This document shows positions 1 to 7,237 of a stretch of 39,466 bases of DNA, in pieces. The notes below the pieces were generated by a model. It did not search any database. It had not been told where the DNA came from and saw only the letters and a list, made by a program, of their open reading frames with translations. How positions within the stretch are numbered: the first letter of the stretch is position 1; every line of letters begins with the position of its first letter. The position numbers and the translations under genes are program-made. Origin of the DNA: Opitutia bacterium (GTDB lineage: Bacteria; Verrucomicrobiota; Verrucomicrobiia; Opitutales; Seribacteraceae); NCBI GenBank assembly GCA_002694035.1, contig NZKY01000045.1, positions 1 to 39,466 on the forward strand, read 5' to 3'.

Positions 1-469
1 GTGTGCCGGTAACTCGATCCACAACACCCTCATCCACACGAAGAATAAATCTCTCTTCTGTGGATGGATCCTGCCAACCATTCACAGGCAAACCTGAATT
101 AACCTCCAACTGCTCCAAAGAAACTCCATTCAAAGGGCTATCAATGTCCTCAACCATACTGGATGGTTGAGTGATCAAACCGTTTTTTTCATCATAATTT
201 CCCTGAAAAACTTTCAATATAAGAGGAGCTGAAAAATAAAAACCCAGTAGAAGCATAGCCACCAGACCAACAAGTGATGGGATCATTGGAAAATGAAGCA
301 CAGAACCCGAAATTTTATCATTATTCTCCTCAATTGTTGAATTTAAATGACACATCGCCACAGTGCCTGCCTTACCTAAAGCATTTTCAACTTTCTTAGA
401 AAATTCAACGGTTGGATCGTCCGGTTGAAGACCAGCCAATTCCTTTTCCAATTTTTCTAAATCGTTCAT
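1..469 (-). CDS. Putative anti-sigma factor, single-pass membrane protein (C-terminus cut by window edge)
   Basis: The reading frame starts at an ATG on the minus strand at 467-469 and stays open to the window edge, giving about 156 residues. The N-terminal 35 residues are a charged helix of the kind seen in small anti-sigma proteins (starts MNDLEKLEKELAGLQPDDP). One strong membrane segment follows at about residues 61-87. The remainder, acidic and without a motif I recognise, would lie outside the membrane. It starts 4 nt after the stop of the ECF sigma gene, so the two are almost certainly co-transcribed. That pairing is the main reason for the anti-sigma call. No zinc-binding HxxxCxxC motif is visible, so it is not a ZAS-type anti-sigma. 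The role is inferred from topology and neighbour; the rest of the gene is outside the window. Confidence 0.6.
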   Translation of the reverse strand, partial: MNDLEKLEKELAGLQPDDPTVEFSKKVENALGKAGTVAMCHLNSTIEENNDKISGSVLHFPMIPSLVGLVAMLLLGFYFSAPLILKVFQGNYDEKNGLITQPSSMVEDIDSPLNGVSLEQLEVNSGLPVNGWQDPSTEERFILRVDEGVVDRVTGT

Positions 470-473
470 CGGT

Positions 474-989
474 TTAATCCCTTGATGGAGCTTCCATTTC
501 AGTGGGTACAGAATCTTTTAATTTTTGGAGAGCGTAGCGATATCTGGATGCTACGGTATTTAAAGAAATGTCGAGCGTTTGGGCAATTTGATCAAAGGTT
601 AGTTCTCCCCATATTTTAAGAGTTAAGACTTCTCCCTGTTCTTTGGGTAATTTATCAACTGCTCGAAGGAGTGCCTGATTTCGTTCATTTTTCTCAAGAT
701 TTCTCTCAAAAGAAGCAGATAAGGGAGATTCGAGAAATACTTTTTGCTCACGAATCTTCCTTCTGTCCAAACTTCTTGCCCAGTCAATAGCGAGACGACG
801 GATCGCCCGATATACTAATGATGGAGAAACTTCTCCTGTATGACCATAAAGTCTCCAAATCCTTACAAAAGCTTCCTGAACCAGATCCTCAGCATCGTCC
901 GGATAGCGTGCTTGCTGACGGGCAAATAATAATAATTTACCACCGTGCTTAGCAAACCATGCTTTCCAAATTGGTTCAGAGTAAGACAT
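474..989 (-). CDS. RNA polymerase sigma factor, ECF (sigma-70) family
   Basis: This 171-residue protein has the two-domain layout of ECF sigma factors. Region 2 lies at about residues 15-75, with the core-binding helix DAEDLVQEAFVRIW at 32-45. Region 4 is at about 110-160, with LPKEQGEVLTLKIWGELTF followed by the helix-turn-helix IAQTLDISLNTVASRYRYA. It should direct RNA polymerase to a specific promoter set and be held inactive by the membrane protein encoded 4 nt downstream. The length is normal for the family. There is little Shine-Dalgarno signal before the ATG, but a good promoter lies about 37 nt upstream of it. The regulon cannot be deduced from this window. The family assignment is very secure; the ECF subgroup is not assigned. 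Confidence 0.93.
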   Translation of the reverse strand: MSYSEPIWKAWFAKHGGKLLLFARQQARYPDDAEDLVQEAFVRIWRLYGHTGEVSPSLVYRAIRRLAIDWARSLDRRKIREQKVFLESPLSASFERNLEKNERNQALLRAVDKLPKEQGEVLTLKIWGELTFDQIAQTLDISLNTVASRYRYALQKLKDSVPTEMEAPSRD

Positions 990-1032
990 AATTGATGTTT
1001 ATAGCGGTTCGATGAATAGGATTTGTTTAAAA

Positions 1033-1060
1033 ATTATACAGGATTAAGTTTTTTGAACAA
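1033..1060 (-). promoter_or_regulatory. Sigma-70-type promoter for the ECF sigma operon
   Basis: Read on the minus strand, a perfect TATAAT (complement of 1033-1038) is preceded by TTGTTC (complement of 1055-1060) with a 16-bp spacer. Transcription would start near 1026, leaving a leader of about 37 nt before the ATG at 989. The -10 box is consensus and the -35 box matches only at TTG. This is a sequence match only. Confidence 0.5.
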
Positions 1061-1111
1061 ATCTTTCCGGGAAAACAAAAAAAAAAAACTTTTTTTTAAA
1101 AAATTTAAAAT

Positions 1112-1127
1112 TGGCACACCGAATGCA
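1112..1127 (+). promoter_or_regulatory. Sigma-54 (RpoN)-type -24/-12 promoter
   Basis: The plus strand reads TTGGCACACCGAATGCAAAC at 1111-1130. The invariant GG (1113-1114) and GC (1125-1126) are 10 nt apart, exactly as in the RpoN consensus TGGCACG-N4-TTGCW; mismatches are A for G after TGGCAC and A for T before TGC. Transcription would start near 1138. It faces the ebo genes but is separated from them by a strong terminator. No rpoN or enhancer-binding protein gene is in the window. Confidence 0.55.
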
Positions 1128-1137
1128 AACTTTCTTT

Positions 1138-1209
1138 TAAAGGGCAAGGTTATTCATAAGGATAACAATAAATAATGTGCGACTCTGGGCTGGGTCGCAC
1201 ATTTTTTTT
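1138..1209 (+). ncRNA. Putative small RNA between a sigma-54 promoter and an intrinsic terminator
   Basis: The predicted start near 1138 and the end of the U-tract at 1209 define a transcript of about 70 nt with two hairpins. The first is a 7-bp stem (1149-1155 with 1160-1166, including one G-U pair) closed by an ATAA tetraloop. The second is the 10-bp terminator stem. No plausible protein is encoded: the only ATG (1175) opens a 13-codon frame that runs through the terminator. An alternative reading is that this is the promoter and terminator left behind by a lost gene. Expression is entirely inferred; I do not recognise the RNA as a known family. Confidence 0.35.
1174..1209 (+). terminator. 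Rho-independent terminator
   Basis: There is a perfect 10-bp inverted repeat, AATGTGCGAC (1174-1183) with GTCGCACATT (1194-1203), a 10-nt loop, and a run of T that continues to 1209. The T-tract is on the plus strand, so it ends plus-strand transcripts. No plus-strand gene precedes it, which is what suggests the small RNA. Confidence 0.8.
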
Positions 1210-1311
1210 GTTTTAAAAAATCGTCTTAAGTTTTCCACTTTTCCTTTTCATTTTATCATTAGCTTTTGACTTAGGAAGAAGTAAATTATTCTATTCGTCG
1301 TACATAGACCG

Positions 1312-2484
1312 ATGAAAATTGAAAAAAATATACATCTTGCCTATTGCACCAATGTCCATCGGGGCAGTACATGGGAAGAAACTTTTTACGCTCTTGAAAA
1401 ATATGTACTGGAGGTAAAAAAAATAGTATGTCCTGAAAAACCCTTTGCTATTGGACTCAGACTTGGTGCCCAAGCCGCAACATCGCTTTCCCATCCGAGC
1501 ACTCTATTATTATTTCAAAAATGGTTGGAAGAAAAAAATTGCTATGTTTTTACAATAAACGGATTTCCTTACGGAAATTTTCATGGAGAAAGAGTAAAAG
1601 AACAAGTTTATCGACCAGATTGGAGCACCTCTGATCGATTGGAATACACTGTTCTTCTTTTCGAAATTTTGGAAAAACTTTTACAACCCGGAGAAGAAGG
1701 AAGTGTGAGTACATTACCTGGTTCTTTTAAAGAATTTCATTCCGCTGGAGAAATTCCAAAACTTGTTTTTCAAAATCTCTACACTTGTGCCCGGGAAATT
1801 GAGCGGATTAAAAAGGCTAAAGATTTAGATTTGCACCTTGGTCTTGAACCCGAGCCTCTTGGATCCTTTGAAACTACGGAGGAAACAATATCCTTTTTCG
1901 AAGATCTCGAAAAATTTGATCATAATCCTTCGATCAAACAAACAATTGGTGTAAATTACGATTGTTGCCATCTAGCGGTTGAGTTTGAAGATGCAGGAAA
2001 AGGACTTACCCAACTCCAAAATGCTAATATACGATTAAGTAAGTTACACTTAAGTTCAGCATTGCGGGCTTTGCCCACAGAAGAAAATTTAAAGTTGCTG
2101 GAATCATTTGTTGAGGAGGTTTATCTTCATCAGGTGGTAATTGGAAAGAATGGAAAAATTATCAATCGATACCGCGATCTCGATCAGGCACTTGAAGAAA
2201 AAAACATAACAGGAAATGAAATCGGGGATGAATGGAGAATCCATTTTCATGTACCCCTGCACGCTTCTCCGGAAGGCGAATTAAAGGATACAAAAAATCA
2301 TGTTCTTTCCACGATTGAATGGCTTTCAAAAAATGATCAGGCTTGTCGACATCTCGAAATGGAGACATACACTTGGGAAGTATTACCCAAAGAACTCCAA
2401 TCAATTGATGTAGTCGAACAAGTGGCGAAAGAATATGAATGGACCTTAAAAATTCTTGGCGCAAAAGGACTAGCTAACAAATAA
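1312..2484 (+). CDS. eboE: EboE-like TIM-barrel protein (sugar phosphate isomerase/epimerase-like)
   Basis: The 390-residue product matches the EboE family of metabolite-traffic proteins, a branch of the xylose-isomerase-like TIM barrels. Characteristic segments are the N-terminal HLAYCTNVHRGSTWEETF, the GLRLGAQAA strand, FTINGFPYGNFHGERVK at about 80-96, and the downstream LGLEPEPLGSFET and NYDCCHLAVEF strands, which carry the usual acid and His metal-site residues. The biochemical reaction is not known for the family. It is the first gene of a tight four-gene cluster, 16 nt before eboC. In cyanobacteria and pseudomonads ebo genes sit with pigment or defence metabolite pathways and are linked to export of a precursor to the periplasm. 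No clear Shine-Dalgarno precedes the ATG; the start is chosen because the conserved region begins at residue 6. Confidence 0.85.
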   Translation: MKIEKNIHLAYCTNVHRGSTWEETFYALEKYVLEVKKIVCPEKPFAIGLRLGAQAATSLSHPSTLLLFQKWLEEKNCYVFTINGFPYGNFHGERVKEQVYRPDWSTSDRLEYTVLLFEILEKLLQPGEEGSVSTLPGSFKEFHSAGEIPKLVFQNLYTCAREIERIKKAKDLDLHLGLEPEPLGSFETTEETISFFEDLEKFDHNPSIKQTIGVNYDCCHLAVEFEDAGKGLTQLQNANIRLSKLHLSSALRALPTEENLKLLESFVEEVYLHQVVIGKNGKIINRYRDLDQALEEKNITGNEIGDEWRIHFHVPLHASPEGELKDTKNHVLSTIEWLSKNDQACRHLEMETYTWEVLPKELQSIDVVEQVAKEYEWTLKILGAKGLANK

Positions 2485-2500
2485 ATATCTCATATTAAAA

Positions 2501-3427
2501 ATGAGAAGTTTCCTGATCAATGCCCTAACCCTGTCGCGTTTTTCCAATCTTCCCACTGTTTGGACAAATATTCTGGCTGCCTGGGCTATAAATTCGACCG
2601 CCAGTTCCTCCCTTAAAATTATTCCTGAACTTTCCAATTTAACCTTTTTCAACTGGAACACCTTTTTCTTTTTGGTCATCGGTGCCAGTTTGATCTATGC
2701 GGGTGGTTGCACGCTAAATGATGTAATTGATTTAAAATTTGATCTTAAACACAATAAAGAAAGACCTCTTCCTTCGGGCTCTATTGCAACTAGGGATGTC
2801 TGGCTACTGGGAAGTATTGAAATTCTTTTGGGTACTTATTTCCTAGTCGTTCAGGCTCAATGCGATCCAATTTGGGTATCCGCATTGGTATCGAGTGTGA
2901 TCATTTATGATATCGTTCATAAAAAATGGGCGGGTGGCATTATTATTATGGGATTATGCCGTTTCTTTTTATGGCTTTCCGCTGCCACCTGTCTGAACAA
3001 TTCTGAAATTGAACCGCAAACTGTGCTTTGGGGATTCGTTTTGATGTCCTTTATTATTGGAATAAGTTTTTTCGCAAGAAGTGAATCCCAGCAAAAAATC
3101 AGACATTCTCAAGTCTCCATTATTCTTTTGTTCGGTTCCCCCCTAACCGCATTGGCCGGACTTGTTTATTGGAATAATCTGGATCCAATCCGAGTATTTT
3201 TAATCAATGTAATTGGCTTACTTGTCGCGTGGATTGTCCTGTCTTCAATCTTGCAGATGAGGGAAGAAAAAAAGGGAGCGGTTGGTTCGGGTGTTTCCCG
3301 CTTACTAGCTGGGATTTGCGGACTTGATGCAACAGCTGTGGCTTTCTATTCGCCCCACCTGATAGTCCCCATGCTCGGGTGCTTATCTTTGTCCGTTCTT
3401 CTACAAAAGAGGTTTGCGGCTACCTAA
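2501..3427 (+). CDS. eboC: EboC-like UbiA family prenyltransferase
   Basis: This 308-residue integral membrane protein has the UbiA fold, with about eight hydrophobic helices. The first Asp-rich motif is NDVIDLKFD at 73-81, followed by KHNKERPLPSG, which is diagnostic of UbiA enzymes that bind prenyl diphosphate through magnesium. The second Asp motif is weaker (YDIVHKKW near 136), with a single Asp. Its place between eboE and eboD identifies it as EboC rather than a ubiquinone, menaquinone or chlorophyll prenyltransferase. Neither the prenyl donor nor the acceptor is known. The stop is 23 nt before the chosen start of eboD. Family is certain; the Ebo subfamily rests on context and is very likely. 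Confidence 0.88.
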   Translation: MRSFLINALTLSRFSNLPTVWTNILAAWAINSTASSSLKIIPELSNLTFFNWNTFFFLVIGASLIYAGGCTLNDVIDLKFDLKHNKERPLPSGSIATRDVWLLGSIEILLGTYFLVVQAQCDPIWVSALVSSVIIYDIVHKKWAGGIIIMGLCRFFLWLSAATCLNNSEIEPQTVLWGFVLMSFIIGISFFARSESQQKIRHSQVSIILLFGSPLTALAGLVYWNNLDPIRVFLINVIGLLVAWIVLSSILQMREEKKGAVGSGVSRLLAGICGLDATAVAFYSPHLIVPMLGCLSLSVLLQKRFAAT

Positions 3428-3450
3428 TCCATATAATAGAACAAATTTCG

Positions 3451-4635
3451 ATGAATTCTTCCTACTCCTACATTCGCAAAAACATTCGTTTGGATTTCAG
3501 TCACACGGTGTACTTCACCAATGACGCTTTTACCCATAAAAATGATACCCTTGCGGAAATCTTACAGCCTAAAAGGCCGGGTAGGAAAACGAAAGCCATG
3601 GTTTATGTGGATGAAGGAATTATTGATGGAAATCCCAACTTATTGGAAAGAATAAAAAGTTATTTCCGTTCCCGTGATGATCAGTTGGATTTAGTCTGTG
3701 AACCAGAATTTATTCTCGGTGGTGAACCGGCAAAAAACGACTGGAGTCTGGTTGAAGGTATATGGAGCAAACTGAACAAATATGGAATGTGCCGACATTC
3801 CTATGTGATTATAGTTGGTGGGGGTGCATCCCTTGACCTTGTTGGCTTTGCTGCTTCAACTGCTCATCGGGGTGTCAGGCTGATTCGATTTCCAACCACC
3901 ACCCTTAGCCAAGGAGATGGCGGAGTTGGGGTTAAAAACGGGGTCAATTATTTTGGTAAGAAAAATTGGGTAGGAACATTTTCTGTCCCGGATGCAGTGG
4001 TCAATGATTTTTCTTTTCTGCAGGGCCTTCCAAAAAATCAAAAAAGAGCAGGTTATGTGGAAGCAATTAAAGTTGCCCTCATTCGAGATCGTTCTTTTTT
4101 CGAATTCATTGAAGAAAATGCAGAGGCACTTGCCGGGTTTGAAAGCCAAACATTAGAGCAGGTTGTCAGGAAGAGTGCTGCCCTTCACTTGGATCACATT
4201 GCTGGTTCGGGCGATCCCTTCGAGAAGGGTTCTGCCCGCCCTCTTGATTTCGGTCACTGGGTGGCACACAAAATTGAACAGTTATCTGATTTTAAAATCG
4301 GTCATGGTGATGCTGTCGCCATTGGACTTTCAGTTGATTTAACTTATTCCGCAAAAGTCGGTCTTGTAAAACCAAAGACTACTGAACGGATATTGACTCT
4401 TTTGGAGAAACTTAATTTTCCTATCTATCACGAATTACTCCAGGCAGATACAATAGATGGTAAAAAAGTAATTCTTGAAGGTTTGGAGGAATTTAGGGAA
4501 CATTTGGGAGGTGAGTTAACGATTACCCTTATACAGGGAATCGGAGAAGGGATTGAAGTCCATGCCATGGACCGAGATGCCATTCTGTATGCTGTTGAAA
4601 GCCTGAAAATAAAAAGTTTGGCAGCTAAATCATAA
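3451..4635 (+). CDS. eboD: EboD-like 3-dehydroquinate synthase paralogue
   Basis: The 394-residue product belongs to the sugar phosphate cyclase/3-dehydroquinate synthase superfamily. The NAD-binding GGGASLDLVGFAAS and the catalytic-core stretch FPTTTLSQGDGGVGVKNGVN are clear, and metal-site histidines occur in the second half (GHWVAHKIEQL, FKIGHGDAVAIGL). It differs from housekeeping AroB (usual SVGGKTGVN) in the way EboD does. I chose the ATG at 3451; the earlier in-frame ATG at 3379 would overlap eboC by 49 nt and add 24 residues of no conserved type, while homology starts at IRLDFSHTVYFTNDAF. The stop is 3 nt before eboF. The substrate is unknown, but a cyclitol-forming reaction is plausible from the fold. 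Confidence 0.87.
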   Translation: MNSSYSYIRKNIRLDFSHTVYFTNDAFTHKNDTLAEILQPKRPGRKTKAMVYVDEGIIDGNPNLLERIKSYFRSRDDQLDLVCEPEFILGGEPAKNDWSLVEGIWSKLNKYGMCRHSYVIIVGGGASLDLVGFAASTAHRGVRLIRFPTTTLSQGDGGVGVKNGVNYFGKKNWVGTFSVPDAVVNDFSFLQGLPKNQKRAGYVEAIKVALIRDRSFFEFIEENAEALAGFESQTLEQVVRKSAALHLDHIAGSGDPFEKGSARPLDFGHWVAHKIEQLSDFKIGHGDAVAIGLSVDLTYSAKVGLVKPKTTERILTLLEKLNFPIYHELLQADTIDGKKVILEGLEEFREHLGGELTITLIQGIGEGIEVHAMDRDAILYAVESLKIKSLAAKS

Positions 4636-4638
4636 CCC

Positions 4639-6051
4639 ATGACAAAAGGGACAGGGGGAAAAAAAGACCTGCCCCGAGCGGTCGTTCTTAATATTGTAGG
4701 ATTATGCAAACGCCATTTGGGGAATCACACGCCAAACCTATTACAATTTGCTGAAAAAAAATGTGCAGGGGTTCAAGTCGTTGACCCAGTTATGCCTGCA
4801 CTTACCTGCTCCGTGCAATCCACTTATTTAACCGGGAAGAGTCCCACTGAACACGGAATTGTTGCTAATGGTTGGTACGACCGTGAATTAAATGAGCATC
4901 ATTTTTGGAAACAGTCCAATCAGTTGGTGGGTGCTAAAAAAGTCTGGGAATATTTAAAAGAAAAAAACAAGGATTTTACCTGTGCCAATTTATTCTGGTG
5001 GTACAACATGCATTCAACTGTTGATTATTCAATTACACCCCGCCCTCTCTATCGTGCGGACGGTTTAAAAACATTCGATGTGCATACACAGCCGATGAAT
5101 TTACGCGAACAGATAAAGGGCGATATTGGAGAATTTCCTTTTCACGGTTTCTGGGGGCCTCGTGCAGGAATTGCATCATCAGAATGGATCGCTGAATCAG
5201 CTAAATGGACGGAGGAAAAATATTCTCCTAATCTTTCTCTCGTTTATCTTCCCCATCTTGATTATGACTTGCAAAGGTTGGGCCCAAATCATGCAAAGAT
5301 AGGAAATGTCCTTGGAGAGATTGATCAGGTTGCCGGAGATTTGATAAACTTCTATGAAAAAAAGGGTATTCGAATTCTAATCCTTTCAGAATATGGAATA
5401 ACTGAAGTGAATGATGTTATCTATCCAAACAGAATATTTCGGGAACAAGGTTGGTTAAGTATAAAAGATGAACTCGGGCTTGAGTATTTAGACTGTGGGG
5501 GATCACGGGCGTTCGCTATTACAGATCATCAGTTATCCCACATTTATCTTACCGATCAATCGCCATCCTTTCATAAGCAGGTACGAGAATGTTTGGAAAA
5601 AATAGAGGGAATCGAAAGAGTTATTCAGCGGGAAGAAATGGCTGAAATTGGAATGGATCACAAAAGATCCGGCGATTTTATTCTCTTTGCCCAGGAGAAT
5701 TCGTGGTTCGCTTACTATCACTGGTTGGATGATGAACTTGCCCCGGACTTTGCCCGTTGTATTGATGTTCACAGGAAATACGGGTATGATCCAGCTGAAC
5801 TTTTTGTTGATCCATCCTTATCTTTTCCATCTCTTAGGGTTGCAAGAAAATTAATTGGTAAAAAACTTGGGTTTCGAACAAATATGGATCTTATTCCTTT
5901 GGATTCTTCCCTCGTTAGGGGAAGCCATGGTATTCGCCCTGCAAACGAGATGGACTTCCCGATTGTTTTTGGTAGCCAAGTGAAGCCTTCAGAAGATTTG
6001 CTTGATCCAACAAAAGTCATGCATCACATGCTTGAACTTTTTGACGCTTAA
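4639..6051 (+). CDS. eboF: EboF-like alkaline phosphatase superfamily protein (nucleotide pyrophosphatase/phosphodiesterase-like)
   Basis: The 470-residue product aligns with type I phosphodiesterases/nucleotide pyrophosphatases. The nucleophile threonine is kept (T56 in PVMPALTCSVQSTYLTGKSP), followed by EHGIVANGWYDR. The metal site is not canonical: the first Asp (usual DG) is V20 in NIVGL, the D-x3-H pair is D208 with Q212, and the usual SDHG is S250-E251-Y252-G253. The last His may be H430 (SHGIRP). It may therefore bind metal differently or be catalytically altered; some of this could be family-wide in EboF, which I cannot check here. No signal peptide is seen, so it is predicted cytoplasmic. 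Fourth and last gene of the ebo set, 3 nt after eboD. Confidence 0.83.
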   Translation: MTKGTGGKKDLPRAVVLNIVGLCKRHLGNHTPNLLQFAEKKCAGVQVVDPVMPALTCSVQSTYLTGKSPTEHGIVANGWYDRELNEHHFWKQSNQLVGAKKVWEYLKEKNKDFTCANLFWWYNMHSTVDYSITPRPLYRADGLKTFDVHTQPMNLREQIKGDIGEFPFHGFWGPRAGIASSEWIAESAKWTEEKYSPNLSLVYLPHLDYDLQRLGPNHAKIGNVLGEIDQVAGDLINFYEKKGIRILILSEYGITEVNDVIYPNRIFREQGWLSIKDELGLEYLDCGGSRAFAITDHQLSHIYLTDQSPSFHKQVRECLEKIEGIERVIQREEMAEIGMDHKRSGDFILFAQENSWFAYYHWLDDELAPDFARCIDVHRKYGYDPAELFVDPSLSFPSLRVARKLIGKKLGFRTNMDLIPLDSSLVRGSHGIRPANEMDFPIVFGSQVKPSEDLLDPTKVMHHMLELFDA

Positions 6052-6078
6052 TTAAAAAAATTTAGTTCAAAAATTTTA

Positions 6079-6107
6079 TGCAAAAAACAGAGTTTTTTGT
6101 ATTGCAT
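6079..6107 (+). terminator. AT-rich stem-loop after the ebo operon (weak terminator candidate)
   Basis: An 8-bp perfect inverted repeat CAAAAAAC (6081-6088) and GTTTTTTG (6092-6099) has a 3-nt loop. An alternative nested pairing of ATGCAA (6079-6084) with TTGCAT (6102-6107) is possible. The stem is very AT-rich and lacks a G/C core, so it may only weaken transcription between the ebo genes and moxR or mark the moxR leader. Confidence 0.3.
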
Positions 6108-6187
6108 CAAAAACAAATGAATCTGAGAAGAGATTACCTGTTCAAATTTAAAGTTTTTAAAAATTTGACCGAATACATACAAAAATT

Positions 6188-7216
6188 ATGAGCCCTACGA
6201 AAAAAAACCAAAATGAAGATGATGAAAAAATGGCCAAGCAATTGGTTGAAGCCTACGAAAAAATTCGGGAACAGGTTCATCAGGTAATTGTTGGACAGGA
6301 AAAAGTCCTTGAACAACTTCTAATCGCCATGCTTGCTCGCGGCCATTGTCTTTTAGAAGGTGTTCCCGGACTGGCTAAAACTTTGATGATTCGTTCGTTA
6401 TCTCAGGCTATTGATCTAAGTTTTAGAAGAATTCAATTCACACCTGATCTTATGCCCGCCGATATTACGGGATTTGATATTATTCAGGAAGATAGAGAGA
6501 CCGGGCATCGGGAATTTATTTTTGAAAAAGGCCCGATATTTAGCCAAATTATTCTAGCCGATGAGATCAACCGTACACCTCCGAAAACACAGGCTGCACT
6601 TTTGGAGGCAATGCAGGAACATTCAGTAACCATTGGAGGAACAACCTACGACCTGGACGAACCTTTCTTTGTTCTCGCCACCCAGAATCCCATCGAGCAG
6701 GAAGGTACTTACCCTCTGCCCGAGGCTCAACGAGACCGTTTTTTATTCCAGGTCATTGTTGATTATCCAACCAGAGAAGAAGAAAGAAAAATTATTGAGC
6801 AAACCACATCAACTTTTGAATCTGAATTGAAACCTGTTATTGATGGGCCAACCCTCCAAAAGTGTCAGGAAACAGTACGAAAAGTACCGGTACCGGATCA
6901 TGTTTATGATTATGTGCTCGACCTGGTTCGTATGGCCCGCCCAAAAGAAGAGGGTGCTGAAAATTGGGTGAAGGATTTAATTGATTGGGGACCCGGTCCA
7001 CGTGCATGCCAACAGCTAATTTTGGGTTCCAAAGTAAGAGCCCTATTAAATGGAAGGTTTGCAGCCAAGGTTGAGGATGTCAAAGAACTTGCACACCCAG
7101 TCCTTAGACATCGTATTGTCCCAACCTTTAATGCTGAGGCAGAAGGTATTACGGTTGAATCGATTATTGATCGTTGTTTGGAAGCGGTTACTGAAAAAAA
7201 AGAAGCCATTCTTTAA
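6188..7216 (+). CDS. MoxR family AAA+ ATPase
   Basis: The 342-residue product is a MoxR-type AAA+ ATPase. It has Walker A GVPGLAKT, Walker [22 protein letters not shown], sensor 1 [21 protein letters not shown] and a C-terminal lid domain to about residue 335. MoxR ATPases act as chaperone-like assembly factors, usually with vWA-domain partners, coupling ATP hydrolysis to maturation or remodelling of envelope or metallo-protein complexes. It is the first gene of a six-gene operon, followed 21 nt later by a DUF58 protein, the classical partner. An N-terminal 20-residue charged tail precedes the conserved start ([19 protein letters not shown]). No clear promoter is visible in the 136 bp upstream. 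Family certain; the client is unknown. Confidence 0.95.
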   Translation: MSPTKKNQNEDDEKMAKQLVEAYEKIREQVHQVIVGQEKVLEQLLIAMLARGHCLLEGVPGLAKTLMIRSLSQAIDLSFRRIQFTPDLMPADITGFDIIQEDRETGHREFIFEKGPIFSQIILADEINRTPPKTQAALLEAMQEHSVTIGGTTYDLDEPFFVLATQNPIEQEGTYPLPEAQRDRFLFQVIVDYPTREEERKIIEQTTSTFESELKPVIDGPTLQKCQETVRKVPVPDHVYDYVLDLVRMARPKEEGAENWVKDLIDWGPGPRACQQLILGSKVRALLNGRFAAKVEDVKELAHPVLRHRIVPTFNAEAEGITVESIIDRCLEAVTEKKEAIL

Positions 7217-7237
7217 GTAACCCATTCCCTTGCCCGG

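Larger units (their letters stand above)
990..1311. other. Divergent intergenic region between the ECF sigma gene and the ebo operon
   Basis: This is the only gap above 300 bp. In order it holds the sigma-gene promoter (1033-1060, minus), an A-tract/T-tract stretch at about 1076-1110, the sigma-54-type promoter, the putative small RNA and its terminator. From 1210 to 1311 lies the leader of the ebo operon. A weak sigma-70-like pair is visible there: TTGACT at 1266-1271 and TATTCT at 1287-1292, spacer 15. I would not rely on it. No ORF worth calling is present. Confidence 0.6.

Noticed and set aside
1076-1110. A-tract/T-tract as a terminator for the sigma operon or as a replication element
   Set aside because: It lacks a G/C stem, DnaA boxes or iterons; it is more simply AT-rich promoter-flanking DNA.
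1175-1216. Thirteen-codon ORF starting at ATG 1175, downstream of the sigma-54-like promoter
   Set aside because: It runs entirely through the terminator stem and T-tract, and its nearest AAGG is 13 nt away; a peptide gene here is implausible.
3379-3450. Earlier ATG giving eboD 24 extra residues
   Set aside because: It overlaps eboC by 49 nt, and the extra residues do not resemble the family, which begins around IRLDFSHTVYFTNDAF.
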